From contig JADJTL010000003.1 of NCBI GenBank assembly GCA_016711215.1, forward strand, positions 310,001 to 374,000: a stretch of 64,000 bases of DNA, written 5' to 3'. Below are positions 16,246 through 26,491 of this stretch, in pieces. A program made the translations under genes and the position numbers. This DNA is from Pseudomonadota bacterium. GTDB lineage: Bacteria > Myxococcota_A > Polyangia > GCA-2747355. Within the stretch, counting starts at the first letter, position 1. Each line of letters starts with the position of its first letter. The notes under the pieces were generated by a model that was not told the DNA's origin, searched no databases, and saw only the letters and a program-made list of their open reading frames with translations.

Positions 16246-17967
16246 TCAGACGAGGATCTTGTCGGCGTGGATCACGTCGGCGAAATTATCGCCGGTCACG
16301 AGCTCGGCCCGCTTGCGCGCCTCGGCCAGCGCGCTGACGATGTAGCGCTTGGCGATGAAGACCTTGCGGCCGTCGAGCTGCGCCTGTTCCAAGAGCAGGT
16401 AACCGACGAAGAGATAGCCGTAGAGGTCGACCAGCTCGCGCGCGGCGACCTCTTCGAAGGCCTTGTCCCCCTTGCCGACCACCGCCTCGCGGCTGTCGAG
16501 GAAGAGCCGGCGAATCTCCTTCAGCTTGTCGGCGAGCCCCATCAGATGGCCCTTGTAGTCCTTGGCCTCGGCCGCCGCGAAGTGCGCCGCGAGCAGGTCC
16601 TTCATCACCGGGCCGGCCGCGGCCACGATCTGCAGCTGCGAGGTGCCCTCATAGATGTTGGTGACCCGCGCATCCCGCGTCAGGCGCTCGATCGCAAACT
16701 CTCGCATGTAGCCAGCGCCGCCGTGGATCTGTAGCGCGTCGTAGGTGATCTTGTTCGCCGCCTCCGAGAGCACGTATTTCACCAGCGGGGTCAAGAGCGC
16801 CGCCACCTGCGTCGCCTGCTTGGCGCGCTCGCTGGCCTCGGCGCTCGGCTCGCCACGCTCGCGCAGGCGGGCCGCGTGCTCCGTGTACTTGTCGCGCCGA
16901 TCGACCCATTGCGCGACGGCGTAGAGCAGCGAGCGATTGCTCTCGAGCAGCACCCGCATGTCGATCAGCATGTTGGCCACGACGGGGAGGTTGGCGATCA
17001 CCTGGCCGAACTGCCGCCGGGCCCGCGCGTAGCGCAGGGCCTCCTCGTAGGCCGCCTGGGCGATCCCGAGCGCCTGCGCCGCGACCCCGAGCCGCGCGCC
17101 GTTCATCAGGTCCATCACGTACTTGATCAGCCCGAACTTGCGCTTGCCCACGAGCTGGGCTGGCGTGTCGTTGAACTGCAGCTCGCAGGTCGGCGAACCG
17201 TGAATGCCCAGCTTATGCTCGAGCCGCCGCACCTTGACGGTCTCGTCGCTGCTGCAGACGAAGAGGCTGAGGCCGCGCCCATCCTTGCTGCCCGGCTCCG
17301 AGCGCGCGAGCACGAGGAGAATGTCACCGCAGCCGTTGGTGATGAAGCGCTTGACCCCACGCAGGCGCCAGCCGCCCTGGGCATCCTCGTAGGCCTGGAG
17401 CTTGACCGCCTGCAGGTCCGAGCCCGCGTCGGGCTCGGTCAACACCATCGCCCCGGTACAGGCGCCGCTGGCGAACTGCGGCAGGAATTGCTCGCGCTGG
17501 GCGTCGTTGCCGAAGCGGTTGATCGTCTCGGCGATGTCCTGGAGGCCATAGATATTCATCAACGAGGCATCGGCGCGAGAGATCATCTCGATCGCCATGA
17601 TGTAGATCGTCGTCGGGAAGTTCAGCCCACCATACCTGCGCGGCAGCGTCACACCCATCAGCTCGGCCTGCCCCAGTCGGTCGAGCGCCTCGCGAATGCC
17701 GGTCGCGTAGATCACGCGATCGTCCTCGAGGCGATTGCCCTCGAGGTCGACCTGCGCGGCGCGCGGCGCGATGAAGTCGCCGGCGATCTGGCCGGCCAGC
17801 GTCAGCACCTCGCGGTAGTTATGCAGCGCGTCCTGATAGTCCGTCGGCGCGTCGGAAAAGACCGCCGCCTGCTCGTAGTCATGCTCGATGAGCGCGACCA
17901 CCTCCTCGAGCTCGAGGTGGTCGAAGTGAAAGAGCAGATCGGGGTTGTCGGTGAAGAAATTCGGCAT
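16246..17967 (-). CDS. Acyl-CoA dehydrogenase
   Basis: 573 residues, longer than the usual 380 because of a C-terminal extension of roughly 150-200 residues, as in larger FadE-like enzymes. The FAD/substrate signature TEPDAGSDLQAV and the second signature (HGGAGYMREFAIERLTRD) are present. YEGTSQLQI carries the glutamate expected as catalytic base. It oxidises acyl-CoA to enoyl-CoA and passes electrons to ETF. It is the last gene of an etfB-etfA-acd run on the minus strand, 36 nt after etfA, so the flavoprotein partner is co-expressed. The chain-length preference cannot be read from sequence. Confidence 0.93.
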   Translation of the reverse strand: MPNFFTDNPDLLFHFDHLELEEVVALIEHDYEQAAVFSDAPTDYQDALHNYREVLTLAGQIAGDFIAPRAAQVDLEGNRLEDDRVIYATGIREALDRLGQAELMGVTLPRRYGGLNFPTTIYIMAIEMISRADASLMNIYGLQDIAETINRFGNDAQREQFLPQFASGACTGAMVLTEPDAGSDLQAVKLQAYEDAQGGWRLRGVKRFITNGCGDILLVLARSEPGSKDGRGLSLFVCSSDETVKVRRLEHKLGIHGSPTCELQFNDTPAQLVGKRKFGLIKYVMDLMNGARLGVAAQALGIAQAAYEEALRYARARRQFGQVIANLPVVANMLIDMRVLLESNRSLLYAVAQWVDRRDKYTEHAARLRERGEPSAEASERAKQATQVAALLTPLVKYVLSEAANKITYDALQIHGGAGYMREFAIERLTRDARVTNIYEGTSQLQIVAAAGPVMKDLLAAHFAAAEAKDYKGHLMGLADKLKEIRRLFLDSREAVVGKGDKAFEEVAARELVDLYGYLFVGYLLLEQAQLDGRKVFIAKRYIVSALAEARKRAELVTGDNFADVIHADKILV

Positions 17968-18003
17968 TTTTGGCCTCGGCCAGGCAAAGTGCGCGGGCGC
18001 TCG

Positions 18004-19023
18004 TTACTTCAGGCGCTCGCGATAGGCGTCGATCATCAGCGGCAGCACGGCCGCAGCGTCACCGACGATCCCGTAGTGGCAGGCGTCGAAGATCGGCGCG
18101 TCGGCGTCGGTGTTGATGGCGATGATGCGCGTCGACTCCTGCATCCCGGCGCGGTGCTGAATCGCCCCCGAGATGCCGCAGGCGATGTAGAGCTTCGGAC
18201 GCACCGTCAAGCCCGTCTGACCGACCTGGCGGTCGGCCTTGATAAAGCCGGCATCGACTGCCGCGCGGGTGCCGGCGACCTCGCCCCCGATCAGCGCGGC
18301 GAGCTGGTGCAGCAGGGCGAAGTTCTTCTGGTTCCCCATGCCGTAGCCGCCGGCGACGACGATCGGCGCTGACTTGACCTTGTTGCGCCGCTCCTCGCGA
18401 TGCCGCTCGAGCACCGTCACCACGTTGTCTGTGGCGCGCGGCTCGTAGGGGATTCGCGTCACCCGATCCCCCCGCGGCGTCGGCTGCGGCACCAGCTCCA
18501 TCACGCCCTCGCGCACCGTCGCCATCTGCACCGGCGCCTCGGGCGTGATGATCGTGGCGATGATGTTGCCACCGAAGGCCGGCCGCACCTGCAGCAAGAG
18601 GTCGGTGTAGTCACGCCGCAGGTAGCTCGCATCGCCAATCTTCAGGTCGGTGCAGTCGGCCGTCAGGCCGCTGCGCGTGAAGGAGGCGACGCGCGGCGCC
18701 AGGTCGCGGCCGATGAAGGTGGCGCCAAAGAGCACGATGCGCGGCTGCTGCTCGGCGATCAGGTCGCCAACGACCCGGCTGTAGGGCAGCGTGCGGTAGT
18801 CGCGCAGCGCCTCATGCTCGATCAGCAGCACCTCGTCGCTGCCATAACGGAAGGCCTGACGCACGACCTCGTCGAGCTCATGGCCGATCGCCAGCGCCTT
18901 GAGCGCGCCGCCGAGCTGATCGGCGAGCTTGCGCCCCTTCGAGAGCAGCTCGAAGCTGACCTCGGCAGCGCTGCCCTCGCGCTGCTCGACGAAGACCCAG
19001 ACGTCTCTGTTCGCGTTGCTCAT
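18004..19023 (-). CDS. etfA: Electron transfer flavoprotein alpha subunit
   Basis: 339 residues. The C-terminal FAD domain is clear: GTRAAVDAGF, RQVGQTGLTVRPKLYIACG, ISGAIQHRAGM, IIAINTDADAPIF and the closing GIVGD. Where most EtfA proteins have GGRG, this one has GGYG (AGGYGMGNQKNF), so an FAD-proximal arginine is replaced by tyrosine. Forms a dimer with the adjacent EtfB and takes electrons from acyl-CoA dehydrogenase. ATG is 48 nt after the etfB stop. Confidence 0.94.
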   Translation of the reverse strand: MSNANRDVWVFVEQREGSAAEVSFELLSKGRKLADQLGGALKALAIGHELDEVVRQAFRYGSDEVLLIEHEALRDYRTLPYSRVVGDLIAEQQPRIVLFGATFIGRDLAPRVASFTRSGLTADCTDLKIGDASYLRRDYTDLLLQVRPAFGGNIIATIITPEAPVQMATVREGVMELVPQPTPRGDRVTRIPYEPRATDNVVTVLERHREERRNKVKSAPIVVAGGYGMGNQKNFALLHQLAALIGGEVAGTRAAVDAGFIKADRQVGQTGLTVRPKLYIACGISGAIQHRAGMQESTRIIAINTDADAPIFDACHYGIVGDAAAVLPLMIDAYRERLK

Positions 19024-19071
19024 GCCTGCCCGGCCCCTTCGACGAACTCAAGCCCCTCGGCAACGGTGCCG

Positions 19072-19962
19072 CTAGCCAAAAACATGGTCGCCCATCAACT
19101 GATCGATCAGGGCGCCCAGCCCCTCGCGCGTCGCTGCGATCCGCTGGTGATCGCCGCCGGTCAGCACCACCGAGTCGACCTGCTTGACCTTGGTCGGTGA
19201 GCCGGCCAGCCCGCAACGCTCCGGGTCGACGTCGAGATCGTCGACCGTCAGCGTGCGGATGAAGCGCCCCTTCTGCACATATTCGTCGACCAGGGTGTCG
19301 ACGTAGAGCAGCGAGTTGGCGTCCGCCATCCGTTCGAGCTCGGGCAGCGAGCGCGCGTGCTTGCAGGCCATCAGGCGCTTCGCGCGCGGCGGGCGCGGCA
19401 GCGCCGCATCGGCGATCACCGTCAGCAAGAGCGGCAGCGGCGAGCGCAGCACCTCATAGCCGTCGTCAATCCGGCGCTTGACCGTGATCGCTCCCTCGCT
19501 GATCGAGATTACCTGCTCGACGTAGGTGATCTGCGGCAGGTCGAGCTTCTCCGCCGTCTGCGGGCCGACCTGCGCGGTATCGCCGTCGATCGCCTGGCGC
19601 CCGGCGAAGACGAGGTCGAAGCGGCCGAGCTTGGCGATCGCGCGACTCAACACATAGGAGGTCGCCAACGTGTCGGCGCCGGCGAACTTGCGGTCGCTGA
19701 CCAGGCAGACCTCGTCGGCGCCCAGGCTCAGGCATTCGCGCAGCAGCTCGGAGGCCTTCGGTGGCCCCATCGTCAGCGCGGTGACCGTGCCGCCGTAGCG
19801 GTCTTTGACCTGCAGCGCCAGCTCCAGCGCCACCTTATCCTCGGGGTTGAAGACCGCCGGCAGCTTGGCCCGGTTGATCGTCCCGTCCGGGCGCATCACC
19901 TGCCCAGAGATATTGGCGGTGTCGGGCACCTGCTTGACCAGCACGATGCTCTTGCAACTCAT
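19072..19962 (-). CDS. etfB: Electron transfer flavoprotein beta subunit (bifurcating-type motif)
   Basis: 296 residues from ATG 19962, chosen because MSCKSIVLVKQVPDTA is the standard EtfB beginning and GGGGAGCGGGTC precedes it. An in-frame ATG at 20004 has no such support. Residues 121-134 read GRQAIDGDTAQVGP, the motif I associate with bifurcating or NADH-linked ETFs. Mitochondrial-type ETFs have a DDxxNQTGQ-like sequence there instead. First gene of etfB-etfA-acd. The C-terminal tail is longer than in short EtfB proteins. Confidence 0.93.
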   Translation of the reverse strand: MSCKSIVLVKQVPDTANISGQVMRPDGTINRAKLPAVFNPEDKVALELALQVKDRYGGTVTALTMGPPKASELLRECLSLGADEVCLVSDRKFAGADTLATSYVLSRAIAKLGRFDLVFAGRQAIDGDTAQVGPQTAEKLDLPQITYVEQVISISEGAITVKRRIDDGYEVLRSPLPLLLTVIADAALPRPPRAKRLMACKHARSLPELERMADANSLLYVDTLVDEYVQKGRFIRTLTVDDLDVDPERCGLAGSPTKVKQVDSVVLTGGDHQRIAATREGLGALIDQLMGDHVFG

Positions 19963-20007
19963 GACCCGCTCCCCTCCCCCGCGCGGCGCCCCGGCCGGCT
20001 GCAACTG

Positions 20008-20036
20008 CGCTAACAGCGGCAGCGGAGGGCTGTCAA
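20008..20036 (-). promoter_or_regulatory. Candidate sigma-70 promoter of etfB-etfA-acd
   Basis: A perfect -35 box TTGACA (minus strand, 20036-20031) is followed after 17 nt by TTAGCG (20013-20008), a poor -10 box. It overlaps the last codon of the DUF1848 gene and would give a leader of about 40 nt. Confidence 0.4.
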
Positions 20037-20959
20037 GCGGCGGCAGGGTCGGGGGCGGTCGCCATCGGCTCCGGCGCGAAGAGGTACTCGCCGGCGGGAT
20101 CGTGGTCGCGGTAGCGCGCCAACGCCGCGGCGCGGCGGCCGACGGCGTAGCAGTAGCTGCAGCCGTGGGGACAGCTCTCGTAGGCGCCGAGGTCCTTGGA
20201 CTCGGCGCAGGCGCAGCCGAGGCGATTGCCCCTGCGCCGCGCGCGAAGCGCCCGCCCCGCCACCTCCATCAGCCGCGTCGCGTCGACGCAGCGCGCCGCC
20301 GTCACCCCCGCGATCAGCAGCTGCGGCTGGCTGCAGAGCGTCAGGCGCAGCCGCTGCTCGCTGGCGATCGTCGCCAGCTCGGCGAGCAGGGCACGCTTGC
20401 TCGCGTCGGGCGGGTCCTCCCAGGCGAAACCTTCCTGACGACCGGCCTGCTCGAGGTTTCGTCGCGTCTTGGCGTAGAGCTGCAGGAAGGAGACGACGAC
20501 CTCGTCGGTCGCGCCGGCGAGCTGCGTCGCGAGCCGGCGAAAATTGCACAGGTGGAAGTCGCGATCGGTCACCGTCGAGAAGATGATCGGATCATAGCGC
20601 CAGACCGCCGCGCGGCTGCCGAAGCGCGCGGCCAGGGCGCGGAGCTGCGCGACCGACCGCTCGGCCTGCACGACCCGCGACTCGAGCACCCGCGGATAGC
20701 CGTTGATCGTGTACTGCACGATGAAGGGAAAGCCGCGCTGATGAACCTCGTCGAGCACGCCGCGGAAGGGGCCGAGCTGCTTGGTCCAGAAGACGAAGCC
20801 GTCGACGTCCTCCCGCCGCAGCGAAAGGGTGGCGCGCTGGCGCCGGTTATAGGGATTGGCCACCTTGCAAAAGCCAGCGCTGAGCCGCCGGCGAAACCAC
20901 TCGCCGTAGAAGGCGGGCAGGTCGGTCCTACGGCTCGCCGAGATGATCATGCGCTGCAC
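20033..20959 (-). CDS. DUF1848 family protein
   Basis: 308 residues. Starts MQRMIISASRRTDLPAFYGEWF, the hallmark of DUF1848, with GFVFWTKQLGPF and VQYTINGYPRVLE in the middle. A cysteine cluster near the C-terminus (CACAESKDLGAYESC, then PHGCSYCYA) looks like a metal or Fe-S site. The family resembles radical-SAM-type TIM barrels but its reaction is not established. The gene lies upstream of etfB on the same strand with about 70 nt between, and a promoter for etfB probably lies in that gap. Confidence 0.85.
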   Translation of the reverse strand: MQRMIISASRRTDLPAFYGEWFRRRLSAGFCKVANPYNRRQRATLSLRREDVDGFVFWTKQLGPFRGVLDEVHQRGFPFIVQYTINGYPRVLESRVVQAERSVAQLRALAARFGSRAAVWRYDPIIFSTVTDRDFHLCNFRRLATQLAGATDEVVVSFLQLYAKTRRNLEQAGRQEGFAWEDPPDASKRALLAELATIASEQRLRLTLCSQPQLLIAGVTAARCVDATRLMEVAGRALRARRRGNRLGCACAESKDLGAYESCPHGCSYCYAVGRRAAALARYRDHDPAGEYLFAPEPMATAPDPAAA

Positions 20960-21019
20960 GGGCCCCTGGCGGACGGTGGCGCGCCGAAACGGTCGGCGTG
21001 GCCATCGATGCGCTCTTCG

Positions 21020-22352
<1,333 letters not shown>

Positions 22353-22363
<11 letters not shown>

Positions 22364-24005
22364 GGGTGGACTCTCGATCGCTCGAGGCCTGCGCCGCCTC
22401 GGCGCTCGCGCCGAGCGGAAAGACGAGCACGAAGGTCGTCCCTTCGCCGACGACGCTCTGCACGTCGATCGCGCCGCCATTCTCTTGCACGAGCCCATCC
22501 ACCACGGTCAGGCCGAGGCCAAGGCCGTGACCCTCCTCCTCACCCTTGGTGCTGAAGAAGGGCTCGAACATCCGCGGCAGCACGGCGGGCTGGATCCCGC
22601 AGCCCGTGTCGCGCACCGAAAGCGCGATCTTGTCCGCGCTCGGCTGCCAGGTTCGCAGCTCCAGCGTTCCCCCCTGCGGCATCGCGTCGAGCGCGTTGAC
22701 GCAGAGGGCCAACACGGCCTGCTGCAGCTGATCGGCGTTGAGCGAGGGCTGCGGCAAGGCCGATGGCAGGTCGGTCCGCACGTCCACGCCCCCGAGCGCG
22801 CTGCGGTGCTTGAGCAGGAAGAGCGCCTTATGCGCCGCCTGGCTGAGGTCGGTCGGCTGGCGCCCGCTGCCCGATCCACGGGCGAAGGACATCAGCCCGG
22901 CGACGATATCGCCGCAGCGTTTGGATTCACTGGCGATCGCGTCCAGGATCTCCGGGGCGTCACCCAGCGCCCCCTGCGCCTCGGCGCTGCTGGCCAGCCG
23001 TCGGCGCAAGAGCTTGGAGTAGGTCAGCACGCTCGCCAGCGGATTATTGATCTCGTGGGCCACGATCGCCGCCAGCTTCCCCAACGACGCCAGCCTCTCG
23101 GCGCGTAGCAGCCGCTGCTGCGCGCGCTCGACCTCGACAGTCTTCTCGCCGACCCGGCGCTCCAAGGTCTGAGCCCAACCCACGAGCTCGGCGTTGGCGC
23201 GCTCGAGCTGGACGGCCGTGCGATTGAGCGCGTCAGACAGATGCGAGAACTCGGCGATGCCCCGCTCCTCGTAGCGCGCCGCGAGGTCGCCCGCACCGAT
23301 CGCGTCCAGCGTGCTCGTCAGCGCGCGGACGGGACGCTGTACGGTCCCGCGCACGACCCAAACCACCAGGACGATGGTCAGCGCCAACGCCAACAAAGAG
23401 GCCACGACGACGAGCAGCGTGGTCTCGGTGCGCGCCCGCTCGGCCGAGGCCAGCACCAGCGTCGTGTCGAGCACGCCAAGGAGTTTTCGCTGCGGCGGAT
23501 GCGCGTGACAGGCAGCGTTGTGGCAGGCGGGCTCGTTATCGATCGGGCGGATGATGCCGAGCGCCGCGTGGCCGTCGAGCCGGAAAAGCCGCGTCCGGTC
23601 GCCGGGCGGCAGGCGGGTCAGCGGACGGCCCGTAGCGTGGCAGCGGTAGCAGGCCTCGGCCTCGAGGTCGAGCCGCGTCCCCTCCTCGTCGGGCTGCGAG
23701 GAGAAGACGATGCGGCCCTGCTTGTTGAAGATGCGCACCCGCAGATCCGGTGCACGCGCACTGATCTGGCGCACGGATTGCCGCAGCTGGTCGCGGTCGT
23801 TGGTCAGCATGCTTGCATGCAGCGCCCCGAAGATACCCTCGCTAATCACCTCACCGTTGATCTGCGCCGACTGGCGCGCGTAGCGCTGCTGCAGGGCGAG
23901 CTGGATGAGCGCCGTGATGCTGAAGACGCCGAAGAGGGCCAGCACCAGGGTCCCGGTCAGCCGAAAGGTCAGCGAGTTGTACCAGTGGCCAAGGCGCCGG
24001 CGCAT
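22353..24005 (-). CDS. Sensor histidine kinase with c-type haem motifs in periplasmic domain
   Basis: 550 residues. A first membrane helix (about 17-36), periplasmic sensor (37-195), second helix (about 197-218), HAMP (219-272), coiled coil, HisKA with His317 in IVAHEINNPLASV, and a GHKL ATPase (LALCVNALDAM, DTGCGI, GHGLGLGLTVV). The sensor contains a canonical haem-c motif CYRCH (119-123) and a second site CHNAACH (Cys161, Cys166, His167; CX4CH spacing). Covalent haem in the sensor would let the kinase respond to redox potential or a gas. Partner regulator overlaps downstream; redox genes lie upstream on both strands. Confidence 0.92.
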
Positions 24006-24158
24006 TCGGCGGGTCCGTGGAGCAGTTGGGCTCGGCGGAGGCTACACCAGTGCGGTCACGCGTCGAAAGGGCGCAATCGGGCGATGTGGCGGGCGCCCTG
24101 ACCGAGACCGAGATCGAAGCGCTTTGCGACCCCGGCGAGGTGCTAACCGTCCGTTGAG

Positions 24159-24857
24159 CTATTGCGTGCGGACCGAGCGCGCCCCCTCGCCCTCGTCGCA
24201 GGGCATGAAGGCTGCCGCAAAGCGCACGAGCTGCTCGTCGCCGAGCTGAGCTGCGACGCCGCGCTGGGGCAGTCCGCCGTCGGAGAGCTGCGGCACACCG
24301 GCCGGCGCTGTGATCAGGTTGACCCAGTCGACCATCCGGCGTAGCTCCCGTCGCAGAAAGGCCGTGGCACCTGGACCGACATAGAGCGGCTCGAGGGCCG
24401 CCTTGTGGTCGCTTGGCATGATCCTGACCAGCCAGCCGAGACCATAGGGGTCGTCCAGCAGGTGGCGCGGAGCGGCCCGCGCAAGCTCGTTCACACCCAC
24501 GACTTCGCCCGAGGTCGGCGCTGCGACGACGACGCGGCGACCGGCGACACGGAGGGTCAGCAGCGCCTCCCCGTAGGCAACACGAACACCCACAGGCGGC
24601 AGCTCGATGGCATCGACCTGACCCAGGGCCTCGACGAGGAAGCTGTCAAGGCCGACGCGAAAGCCGGCGCCGGCGTCGAAGGCGAGCCATCCGTGGCTGC
24701 TCGAAACGAAGACGCCGGAGGGAACGAAGGGCCGGCGCATCGGCTCGGGCGCGGACCTGACCGGCAGGTCGGCGGCAACGCCCCGCCGCCAACGCTGGGC
24801 GAGCTGCGCGCCGCCGATGATCAACATCGCCATGCCGAGAGCGAGTAGAATGGACAT
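24159..24857 (-). CDS. Membrane-anchored GcvH-like protein lacking the lipoyl lysine
   Basis: 232 residues from ATG 24857, chosen for the ribosome site GGAGGTCACGAAG. One N-terminal membrane helix (about 2-16). Residues 55-145 follow the glycine-cleavage H-protein fold: HGWLAFDAGAGFRVGLDSF, VDAIELPPVG, PTSGEVVGVNEL and DDPYGLGWLVRI. Aligning GEALLTLRVAGRRVVVAAP with the family, the lipoylated lysine position is glycine, with no nearby Lys. It should not carry lipoate and cannot serve glycine cleavage; no gcvT or gcvP is near. The role in the redox module is unknown. A strong sigma-54 promoter lies about 54 nt upstream. Confidence 0.8.
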   Translation of the reverse strand: MSILLALGMAMLIIGGAQLAQRWRRGVAADLPVRSAPEPMRRPFVPSGVFVSSSHGWLAFDAGAGFRVGLDSFLVEALGQVDAIELPPVGVRVAYGEALLTLRVAGRRVVVAAPTSGEVVGVNELARAAPRHLLDDPYGLGWLVRIMPSDHKAALEPLYVGPGATAFLRRELRRMVDWVNLITAPAGVPQLSDGGLPQRGVAAQLGDEQLVRFAAAFMPCDEGEGARSVRTQ

Positions 24858-24910
24858 CTTCGTGACCTCCGTTGGAGCAGCCAGACTCGGCGCGGTCCAA
24901 CTCGGTGGAG

Positions 24911-24926
24911 AGCAACGCGCATGCCA
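24911..24926 (-). promoter_or_regulatory. Sigma-54 (-24/-12) promoter, full consensus match
   Basis: Minus strand TGGCATGCGCGTTGCT fits TGGCAYRNNNNTTGCW at every position. It points at the GcvH-like gene whose ATG is at 24857, in the intergenic region shared with the divergent regulator gene at 25076. Confidence 0.75.
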
Positions 24927-25075
24927 CATCCCGCGCCGCTGCTTCGTTCACCTCACGAGCCTCGCCCCCGCGGGACCTCGGGCAGCACGCTCGCCTGCCG
25001 CGTGGGAGCGGCGCCGCGCGCCGCGCGCCGGCGATCTTCGAAGAACGCGACAGCTGACCGGAGGGGAGCCACGCC

Positions 25076-26491
25076 ATGCCCAACTCGCAACCCCGCATCC
25101 TGATCGTCGACGATGAGGCCGCCGTACGCGACTCCTTGCGACGTTGGTTCGAGCTCGACGGCTATGCCATCGAGGTCGCCGATAGTGGTGCCGCGGCGCT
25201 GCGCCGGATGCAGGAGGTCTCGTTCGACGTCGCCCTGATCGATCTCCGGATGCCGGGTATGGACGGCGTCGCGCTGCAGCAACGGATGCACGAGGTGACG
25301 CCAGATACGGCAGTCATCATCGTCACGGCCTTCGGCACGATCCAGAGCGCCGTCGAGGTCCTGAAGCACGGCGCGTTCGACTACCTGACCAAGCCGGTTG
25401 ACCCGGACGAGCTGAGCCGAATGGTTCGCCGGGCCCTCGAGCTGCGCGAGCTGCGCGCGCAGAACAACCGCCTGCGACGGGCCGTCGACCACCGCGGCGG
25501 CGCGGTCATCGTCGGCGAGACCCCCGCGATGCGCACGCTGAGGGCCCAGGTCGCCGAGGCGGCCAGCGCCGACGTTCCGGTCCTGATCTGCGGCGAAACC
25601 GGCACCGGCAAGCACCTCGTGGCCACGGTTCTGCACACGGCCGGTCCGCGCCGCTATTTCTCATTTGTGCCGCTCGCCTGTGGCGTCTCGGAGGGCGAGC
25701 TGGGCGACGATGAACTGCTGGGCCAGGAGGGCGGCTCCCTGCCCCCGACCACCCTCCCCCGCATGGGAAAGCTCCAACTGGCGGAGGGGGGCACGCTCTT
25801 CCTCGACGAGGTCGCCCGCCTTGGTCCGCAGACGCAGAGGGCGCTGCTCGAGCTGCTGCGTCGCGGGAGCTTCACGCCACTCGGCAGCACGCGACCACGC
25901 GCTACAGACTTCCGCCTGATCTCAGCCAGCAGCGTGGCGCTGGCCCCGCTCGTCCAAGCGAACCGCTTTAGCGCCGATCTCTACTATCGCGTGGCCGTAT
26001 TGACGCTGACCTGTCCGCCGCTGCGGGAGCGTCGCGCCGACATTCCGGCGCTCGCGCGGCACCTGCTGGAGCGCCTGTCCTCGCCGGGCGGAGCTCCCTT
26101 CACGGGCTTCACCCCACCCGCGCTCGAACGGTTGGTCGGATACGACTGGCCGAGGAACGTGCGCGAGCTGGCGAACGCGATCGAGCGTGCTTTGGTGGTC
26201 GGTCGGCCGCCGTTGATCGGCGCCGAGGACCTGCTGCTCGGGCCAGTCTCGGCGCCGCCTGCCGCGCCCCTCCGCGAGACGACGACGACGACCGAGACGA
26301 CGACGACCGAGACGACGACGACCGAGACGACGACCGACCTCTCGCTGGCTGCCGTGGAGCAGCAGCATATCGCCGCCGTGCTGGAGCGCTGCCAGGGCGA
26401 CCGCCGACGGGCCGCCGCCCTGTTGGGGATCGCGCCCGCCCTGCTCGACGAGAAACTCGCCCTGCTCAAGCCCCACGCAGCGCCTGGCTGA
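25076..26491 (+). CDS. NtrC-like response regulator without the GAFTGA loop
   Basis: 471 residues. Complete receiver (DDE; Asp56 in ALIDLRMPGMDG; Lys in YLTKP). The AAA+ domain has Walker A GETGTGKH, Walker B GGTLFLDEVAR and a sensor region (DWPRNVRELANAIERAL). Where GAFTGA should be, the sequence is LGQEGGSLPPTTLPRMG, so contact with sigma-54 is not expected. A Glu-Thr linker precedes a weak Fis-like helix-turn-helix (RRRAAALLGIAPALLDEKL). It may bind DNA as a repressor, activate a sigma-70 promoter, or modulate the other regulator as a mixed oligomer (inference). Its stop overlaps the archaemetzincin start (TGATG). Confidence 0.88.
   Translation: MPNSQPRILIVDDEAAVRDSLRRWFELDGYAIEVADSGAAALRRMQEVSFDVALIDLRMPGMDGVALQQRMHEVTPDTAVIIVTAFGTIQSAVEVLKHGAFDYLTKPVDPDELSRMVRRALELRELRAQNNRLRRAVDHRGGAVIVGETPAMRTLRAQVAEAASADVPVLICGETGTGKHLVATVLHTAGPRRYFSFVPLACGVSEGELGDDELLGQEGGSLPPTTLPRMGKLQLAEGGTLFLDEVARLGPQTQRALLELLRRGSFTPLGSTRPRATDFRLISASSVALAPLVQANRFSADLYYRVAVLTLTCPPLRERRADIPALARHLLERLSSPGGAPFTGFTPPALERLVGYDWPRNVRELANAIERALVVGRPPLIGAEDLLLGPVSAPPAAPLRETTTTTETTTTETTTTETTTDLSLAAVEQQHIAAVLERCQGDRRRAAALLGIAPALLDEKLALLKPHAAPG
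26276..26335 (+). repeat. In-frame short tandem repeat encoding a Glu-Thr linker
   Basis: About four units of GAG(ACG)2-4ACC, 12 to 18 bp each, encode ETTTT-type units between the AAA+ domain and the helix-turn-helix of the regulator. Copy number is likely to vary between strains. Confidence 0.8.

Noticed and set aside
16876..18372. 498-codon open frame on the plus strand
   Set aside because: Antisense to acyl-CoA dehydrogenase and etfA; no recognisable domain or ribosome site.
24159..24857. Glycine cleavage H protein
   Set aside because: No lipoyl lysine, membrane helix present and no gcvT/gcvP nearby, so the classical role is excluded.
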